Part shown: positions 14,693 to 17,812 of the stretch, in pieces
How positions within the stretch are numbered: the first letter of the stretch is position 1
How the letters are laid out: the number at the start of each line of letters is the position of its first letter
The notes under the pieces: model-generated
Database searches by the model: none
The model's input: only the letters and a program-made list of their open reading frames with translations
What the model was told of the DNA's origin: nothing
Source: JAGUXG01 sp043798435
GTDB lineage: Bacteria; UBA9089; UBA9088; JAGUXG01
DNA: 17,812 nt
NCBI GenBank assembly: GCA_043798435.1
Contig: JAZDOR010000140.1
Location: 1 to 17,812, forward strand
Reading direction: 5' to 3'
Translations under genes and position numbers: made by a program

Positions 14693-14764
14693 TTTAGACG
14701 ATAGAGACGAGCATTAACTCAAGCTGCGGCGTGAAAAATTATCAACCGCAACGACTTATTAGGC
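14693..14764 (-). other. Degenerate attC-like site upstream of htpX
   Basis: Compared with the attC at 227-285 it shares AAGCTGCGGCGT, GCAACGA-TT-TTAGGC and ACGATAGAG in the same order (plus-strand reading). The outer boxes are decayed: GCCTAAT in place of GCCTAAC, and GTCTAAAG in place of GTTAGGC. An insertion of about 11 bases (ACGAGCATTAA) splits one side. It is probably an inactivated relic of the same attC type. Confidence 0.5.
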
Positions 14765-14837
14765 TTTTAACAGACTTCATCATAGCATCTTTGAATAGGA
14801 CATTTTCATTTTGCTGTTACAAAACTTCATAAAGTTA

Positions 14838-14865
14838 TTGACAAGGCAAAGGTTATGTCTATATT
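14838..14865 (+). promoter_or_regulatory. Candidate promoter of htpX-rpmE
   Basis: TTGACA (14838-14843), a 16-bp spacer and TATATT (14860-14865), with AGGAGG at 14884-14889 ten bases before the htpX ATG. Found by eye. Confidence 0.5.
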
Positions 14866-14899
14866 CTTTAACAAAATAAATACAGGAGGCGTAGAGTAA

Positions 14900-15736
14900 A
14901 TGAACAGCTTTAAGACCTTTCTTTTGCTTTTTAGCTTATCGGTGCTTTTACTCTTGGTAGGTCAGGCAATAGGTGGAAGACAGGGAATGACAATCGCCCT
15001 TGTCCTGGCTGGGGCAATGAATCTTATCGGCTACTGGTTTTCGGATAAGATTGTGCTGGCTATGTATGGGGCAAAGGAGGTATCAGAGACAGACCTTCCT
15101 GATGTGCATCGGATTGTAAATAATCTTTGCCAGATATCAGGCCAGTTCAAGCCCAAGGTGTATCTTATGCCTTCTCCATCCCCAAATGCCTTTGCTACAG
15201 GAAGGGACCCAAAGCATTCAGCCGTAGCTGTGACCGAGGGGATAGTAAAGCTGCTTTCAAGGACAGAGCTTGAGGGTGTTATTGCTCATGAGCTTGCTCA
15301 TATCAAGAATCGGGACATCTTAGTGGCGACCATAGCCGCAACTATAGCTACAGCCATATTTTATTTAGCTGATATGGCAAAATGGGCGGCTATATTTGGA
15401 GGCAGAAGGGATGATGACAGGGAAGGAAGCCCAATAGCCTTTTTGGCTATGATTATTGTTGCCCCAATTGCGGCTATACTTATTCAAATGGCTATATCCA
15501 GAAACAGGGAGTATCTGGCGGATGAGACAGGGGCAAGGCTCTGTGGAAATCCTATGGGTCTTGCAGGTGCCCTCAAAAAACTGGCTGGAGGCACAGAAAG
15601 GCTTCCTTTGGATGCTAAGCCTGCCACAGCCCATATGTTTATTGTTAATCCACTTTCAGGAGGAGGTATATTTAAGCTATTCTCAACCCATCCACCGATA
15701 GAAGAAAGGGTTGAAAGGCTGGAGAGAATGATATGA
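14900..15736 (+). CDS. htpX: HtpX-like membrane metalloprotease (M48 family)
   Basis: A 278-residue inner-membrane zinc protease that degrades misfolded membrane proteins. Two N-terminal membrane segments (about 6-22 and 28-52) are followed by the catalytic HELAH (130-134) and the third zinc ligand E204 in REYLADE. Two further hydrophobic segments lie at about 140-158 and 178-198. VYLMPSPSPNAFATGRDPKH (88-106) is the usual HtpX substrate-side segment. AGGAGG upstream fixes the start. Its stop overlaps the rpmE ATG as ATGA, so the two are translationally coupled. Confidence 0.95.
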   Translation: MNSFKTFLLLFSLSVLLLLVGQAIGGRQGMTIALVLAGAMNLIGYWFSDKIVLAMYGAKEVSETDLPDVHRIVNNLCQISGQFKPKVYLMPSPSPNAFATGRDPKHSAVAVTEGIVKLLSRTELEGVIAHELAHIKNRDILVATIAATIATAIFYLADMAKWAAIFGGRRDDDREGSPIAFLAMIIVAPIAAILIQMAISRNREYLADETGARLCGNPMGLAGALKKLAGGTERLPLDAKPATAHMFIVNPLSGGGIFKLFSTHPPIEERVERLERMI

Positions 15737-15948
15737 AGAAAGAAATACACCCAGAGTATTATGATATTTCTGCCAAGTGCAGTTGCGGGGCAATCTATCC
15801 CACAAGGTCTACAGAGAAGGAGATCAGGTTAGAGATATGTTCTGCCTGCCACCCATTCTTCACAGGAACCCAAAAGCTCATTGATACAGCAGGTAGGGTA
15901 GAAAGGTTTATTACTCGGCAGAAGAAAAAGAAGAAAGAAGAAGAATAA
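15733..15948 (+). CDS. rpmE: Ribosomal protein bL31, zinc-binding form
   Basis: A 71-residue protein of the large ribosomal subunit. The start MKKEIHPEYYD is typical of bL31, and the Zn ligands are present as C16, C18 (CSCG) and C36, C39 (CSACHPFFTG). The C-terminal tail is strongly basic and then acidic (RQKKKKKEEE). It overlaps the htpX stop by four bases, an uncommon pairing. Confidence 0.95.
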   Translation: MKKEIHPEYYDISAKCSCGAIYPTRSTEKEIRLEICSACHPFFTGTQKLIDTAGRVERFITRQKKKKKEEE

Positions 15949-16127
15949 TCTTTTTTGATGTCAAAGAGAAAAGGAAATCCTCCCTTTTACATGGAACGCT
16001 CTCTGTAGAGGCACAAACATTATTTATCCCACCTGAAACTATTGTCATCAGCTAATAAAGGAAACTATAGTTTTGTAAATTGAAGTTACTCATCAAGATA
16101 ACAAGCAATTTCTTGAAACAAGTCTCC

Positions 16128-16181
16128 TCATATCCGAACCCCCAAAAGTATCAATAGACTTGCTATATTAAGATTGGACAT
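16128..16181 (-). CDS. Tiny ORF with a strong ribosome site, possible gene remnant
   Basis: AAGGAGG (16195-16189) sits seven bases before an ATG that opens 17 codons, MSNLNIASLLILLGVRI. The peptide is hydrophobic and has no recognisable family. The MITE lies just upstream of the ribosome site, so it may be the front of a broken gene or a leader peptide. The rest of 15949-16205 holds no gene I recognise. Confidence 0.25.
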   Translation of the reverse strand: MSNLNIASLLILLGVRI

Positions 16182-16205
16182 CGTAAAACCTCCTTATGAT
16201 ATTTG

Positions 16206-16367
16206 GTAACCGTTCAGGCTATACATCAGAGGTGTAAGAAGGGGGATAAGAAGATAATGGGGATATGGAGATTATTCATTTTTAATTCTTAATTTTTAAT
16301 TCAAAATTTTATCCCCTTATCTCAATAATCTCCATATCCCCTTTTCTTACACTACCTGAACGCTTAC
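16206..16367. mobile_element. IS66-type MITE, second complete copy
   Basis: A 162-bp element with the left end GTAACCGTTCAGG and the right end, read inward, GTAAGCGTTCAGG (12 of 13 identical). It is flanked by the exact 8-bp duplication GATATTTG (16198-16205 and 16368-16375). The interior matches the copy at 13171-13341 through TGTAAGAAGGGGGATAAG and GGAGATTATTCATTTTTAA, and again at TTTTCTTACACTACCTGAA. No open frame of note. Confidence 0.9.
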
Positions 16368-16460
16368 GATATTTGTTATAAATATGTAGTAGAAGCTCAA
16401 AGGTGTCTATTGCTATCTTTTCTTTAATTTTCCATCAACTGATTGGGAGGAAAACCAAAA

Positions 16461-16865
16461 ATGTCAAATAATAAGTCTTGTCAAAAAAAATGCCTTCAGT
16501 CAAAAATACAGAAAGCGATCAATTTTATGGAAAAAAAGTTTGAAAATAGGCTTTTAATGAAGGAGATTGCCTGTATCGTCTGTTTGAGTCCTCGCCACTT
16601 CTGGAGAGAATTTAAAGGGCTTACAAAGATTTCTCCTAATAGATACTTAAACCAAATAAGGATAGAAAAGGCAAAGAAGATGATAGCGGAAAGAAAGGAT
16701 GTTACCCTCACAAAGGTTGCCTTCTCAGTAGGTTTTGAAAGCTCAACCCACTTTACCCGCACCTTCAAAACATTTTGTGGTCAAACACCATTTGAATATA
16801 GAAAAAGTGTAAGCAAGGAAAAAGGGGAATATTATAATGGACCCCAAAATTTGGACAGTATATAG
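16461..16865 (+). CDS. Short AraC/XylS-type DNA-binding regulator
   Basis: A 134-residue protein consisting almost only of the AraC double helix-turn-helix. The first HTH is at about 31-52 (LLMKEIACIVCLSPRHFWREFK) and the second at about 81-112, with VAFSVGFESSTHFTRTFKTFCGQTPFEYRK as in the family signature. No effector-binding domain is attached. The frame opens at a TTG (16443), but GGGAGG ends 10 bases before the ATG at 16461, which is preferred. It stands alone between a MITE and broken genes, so its target is unknown. Confidence 0.88.
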   Translation: MSNNKSCQKKCLQSKIQKAINFMEKKFENRLLMKEIACIVCLSPRHFWREFKGLTKISPNRYLNQIRIEKAKKMIAERKDVTLTKVAFSVGFESSTHFTRTFKTFCGQTPFEYRKSVSKEKGEYYNGPQNLDSI

Positions 16866-16944
16866 CACTTACTATCCAAAAGTTCTCATAGAACAGATAG
16901 ATTGGACGAGGCAAGGACGATCTATGTAGTATTTCAGTGCTTTT
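16862..16944. terminator. Inverted repeats after the AraC gene
   Basis: AGCACT and AGTGCT enclose a second stem, ATAGAT with ATCTAT, and an inner GACGAGGCAAGGACG. They sit between the araC-like stop and the convergent helix-turn-helix fragment and could end either transcript. Confidence 0.3.
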
Positions 16945-16957
16945 TCCAAATGATCAT

Positions 16958-17143
16958 TTAATTTGAAGTAGAACCACAGCTTTTGCTGACAAGCTCTTCC
17001 TTTCCACCTTGATTCCACTTCTTTACCCATTTAAGTGTAGCCCTGCGACTAACCCCTTTAGATTTGGCAGCTTCCTGCTGTTCATAGCCTAACATTAATA
17101 GATAAATAGCATTGAGTCGGTTGGCGAGTTTTACGTTATGTTC
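16958..17143 (-). pseudogene. IS630-type transposase helix-turn-helix fragment
   Basis: About 60 residues, NVKLANRLNAIYLLMLGYEQ then QEAAKSKGVSRRATLKWVKK and WNQGGKEELV, match the N-terminal helix-turn-helix of IS630-family transposases or their stand-alone derivatives. The DDE catalytic region is missing and a stop follows at once. The open frame runs upstream to 17353 only as a shadow of the neighbouring gene; an internal ATG occurs at 17095. It is a fragment, and its join with the phosphoribosyltransferase-like gene lies near 17140. Confidence 0.55.
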
Positions 17144-17627
17144 CTTCCTTCCAGAATATAGGAAGTGTGCAGGTTGGGGTATTGTAATGGAATACGATAA
17201 GTTGCTGTGAATTACCATAGCCAAAAGCAAATTCTCTTCTTTTATCCTCTTTCCATGGCGCATCTTGTAGTAGTTGAAGATCAATCTCTTGCGACATCTC
17301 CATTGCTTCTTTTCGGTCCTGAGTGTTATCAAAGATAAGGCTACCTGGCTCAAAGCAACCCTCTCTTTTCTTAGCAGAGGTAAAGGTAAAGATATTTAGT
17401 TCTTGACCTAACCTGTCTTTTAGAAACCCTATTCCTTCTTCAAAGCCAAAGAAGGTATAGAGGTAAATCCTGGAGGATTTAAGTCTATCTATCTTCTCCT
17501 TAGAAAGCGGCTTGACATGGATAGATTCAGCCCTTCTGCCCAATAATTCCTCAAATATAGCTACTGCTTGAGTGCCACTTGAGATATTGTCATCAACAAA
17601 GCAAATACATCTTTCTTCTTTATCCAT
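17136..17627 (-). pseudogene. Truncated phosphoribosyltransferase-like (PRTase-CE type) gene
   Basis: A 163-residue frame. CICFVDDNISSGTQAVAIF (7-25) looks like the PRPP-loop of a phosphoribosyltransferase fold, and the end, FGYGNSQQLIVFHYNTPTCT then LPIFW, resembles the C-terminus of PRTase-CE proteins, found in bacterial conflict systems. It stops at WKEGT, where such proteins normally continue, and the IS630-type fragment begins there. Upstream of the ATG the same frame stays open and homologous-looking (TYLGGITVDRFQNLDTFL) to a TGA near 17725, with no standard start codon, so the N-terminus also seems lost. Probably a relic. Confidence 0.5.
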
Positions 17628-17673
17628 AAGAAAGGTATCTAAGTTTTGAAATCTATCTACAGTGATGCCGCCA

Positions 17674-17688
17674 AGATAGGTCGCCTTC
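17674..17688. repeat. Small perfect hairpin GTCGCC-TTC-GGCGAC
   Basis: A six-bp stem with a TTC loop lies within the upstream remnant of the phosphoribosyltransferase-like gene. It could form a stable DNA or RNA hairpin; no function is evident. Confidence 0.4.
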
Positions 17689-17715
17689 GGCGACTGACTA
17701 CCTGAATTGATAATT

Positions 17716-17745
17716 TTTACATTTCACCTTTATTTTTGCTATAAT
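17716..17745 (+). promoter_or_regulatory. Candidate promoter, possibly leaderless, for the right-edge gene
   Basis: TTTACA (17716-17721), an 18-bp spacer and TATAAT (17740-17745). The next ATG starts 7 bases after the -10 box, with no Shine-Dalgarno between. Confidence 0.4.
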
Positions 17746-17751
17746 ATCCAT

Positions 17752-17812
17752 ATGGAATATGTTTCGGGCATTAAACTTAGAGATATCTTTTTAAGTAACG
17801 GTAACTGGTGGA
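17752..17812 (+). CDS. Start of a gene cut by the window edge, possibly an IS91-type transposase
   Basis: Twenty codons from an ATG: MEYVSGIKLRDIFLSNGNWW. The IKLRDIFLxNxNWW wording recalls the start of IS91-like transposases with a zinc-binding N-terminus, but too little is visible to be sure. It runs divergently from the phosphoribosyltransferase relic. Confidence 0.35.
   Translation, partial: MEYVSGIKLRDIFLSNGNWW

Noticed and set aside
1..17812. tRNA or rRNA genes
   Set aside because: No cloverleaf or conserved rRNA stretch was recognised on either strand by eye.

Overview
The window reads as a piece of chromosome from an uncultured, fairly AT-rich, Gram-negative bacterium of the sulfur cycle. 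It carries a sat-aprB-aprA locus (sulfate <-> APS <-> sulfite) and genes for the membrane components DsrJ, DsrO and DsrP. Tat-type and cytochrome-c-type export signals are visible, as are two gas-vesicle-family genes. Neither the taxon nor the direction of sulfur metabolism can be fixed from sequence alone: dsrAB, dsrMK, qmo, aprM and sox are all absent here.

Layout. (1) 1-2332 is accessory DNA: the start of a GT14-type glycosyltransferase, a textbook 59-bp integron attC site, and a restriction-modification pair (MjaI-like endonuclease plus a methyltransferase with a degenerate nuclease-like tail). Together these look like an integron gene cassette read on the minus strand. (2) 2573-6968 is a minus-strand operon: CBS-domain protein, sat, aprB, aprA. 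A LysR-type regulator (7064-7972) diverges from it through overlapping promoters. A palindromic 59-bp unit is tandemly repeated three times between aprB and aprA. (3) 14530-8031 is a second long minus-strand unit: dsrJ, dsrO, dsrP, a frameshifted molybdopterin oxidoreductase, a GvpF/L-J-domain fusion and a GvpA/J-type protein. (4) 14900-15948 is a plus-strand pair, htpX-rpmE. (5) 15949-17812 is accessory and scarred: a MITE, a small AraC-type regulator, a truncated phosphoribosyltransferase-like gene abutting an IS630-type helix-turn-helix fragment, and the start of a probable transposase.

Mobile and repeat DNA explains most gaps. Two elements (13171-13341 and 16206-16367) have 13-bp terminal inverted repeats beginning GTAA and 8-bp target duplications, the signature of the IS66 family; they lack coding capacity and so are MITEs. 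A third, older relative (8353-8574) lies between the two gas-vesicle genes. One MITE landed exactly in the dsrO/dsrP stop-start overlap, and its target duplication preserved both codons. Nearly every other gap between co-directional genes holds a different long inverted repeat built from short repeated words.

How the genes fit together: Sat and AprBA interconvert sulfate and sulfite in the cytoplasm. DsrJOP (normally part of DsrMKJOP) and the molybdoenzyme would link a quinone pool and the periplasm to sulfur redox chemistry. Frameshifts in the molybdoenzyme, missing cluster cysteines in DsrO and the MITE insertions raise the possibility that this second module is decaying, although assembly errors could explain the frameshifts.
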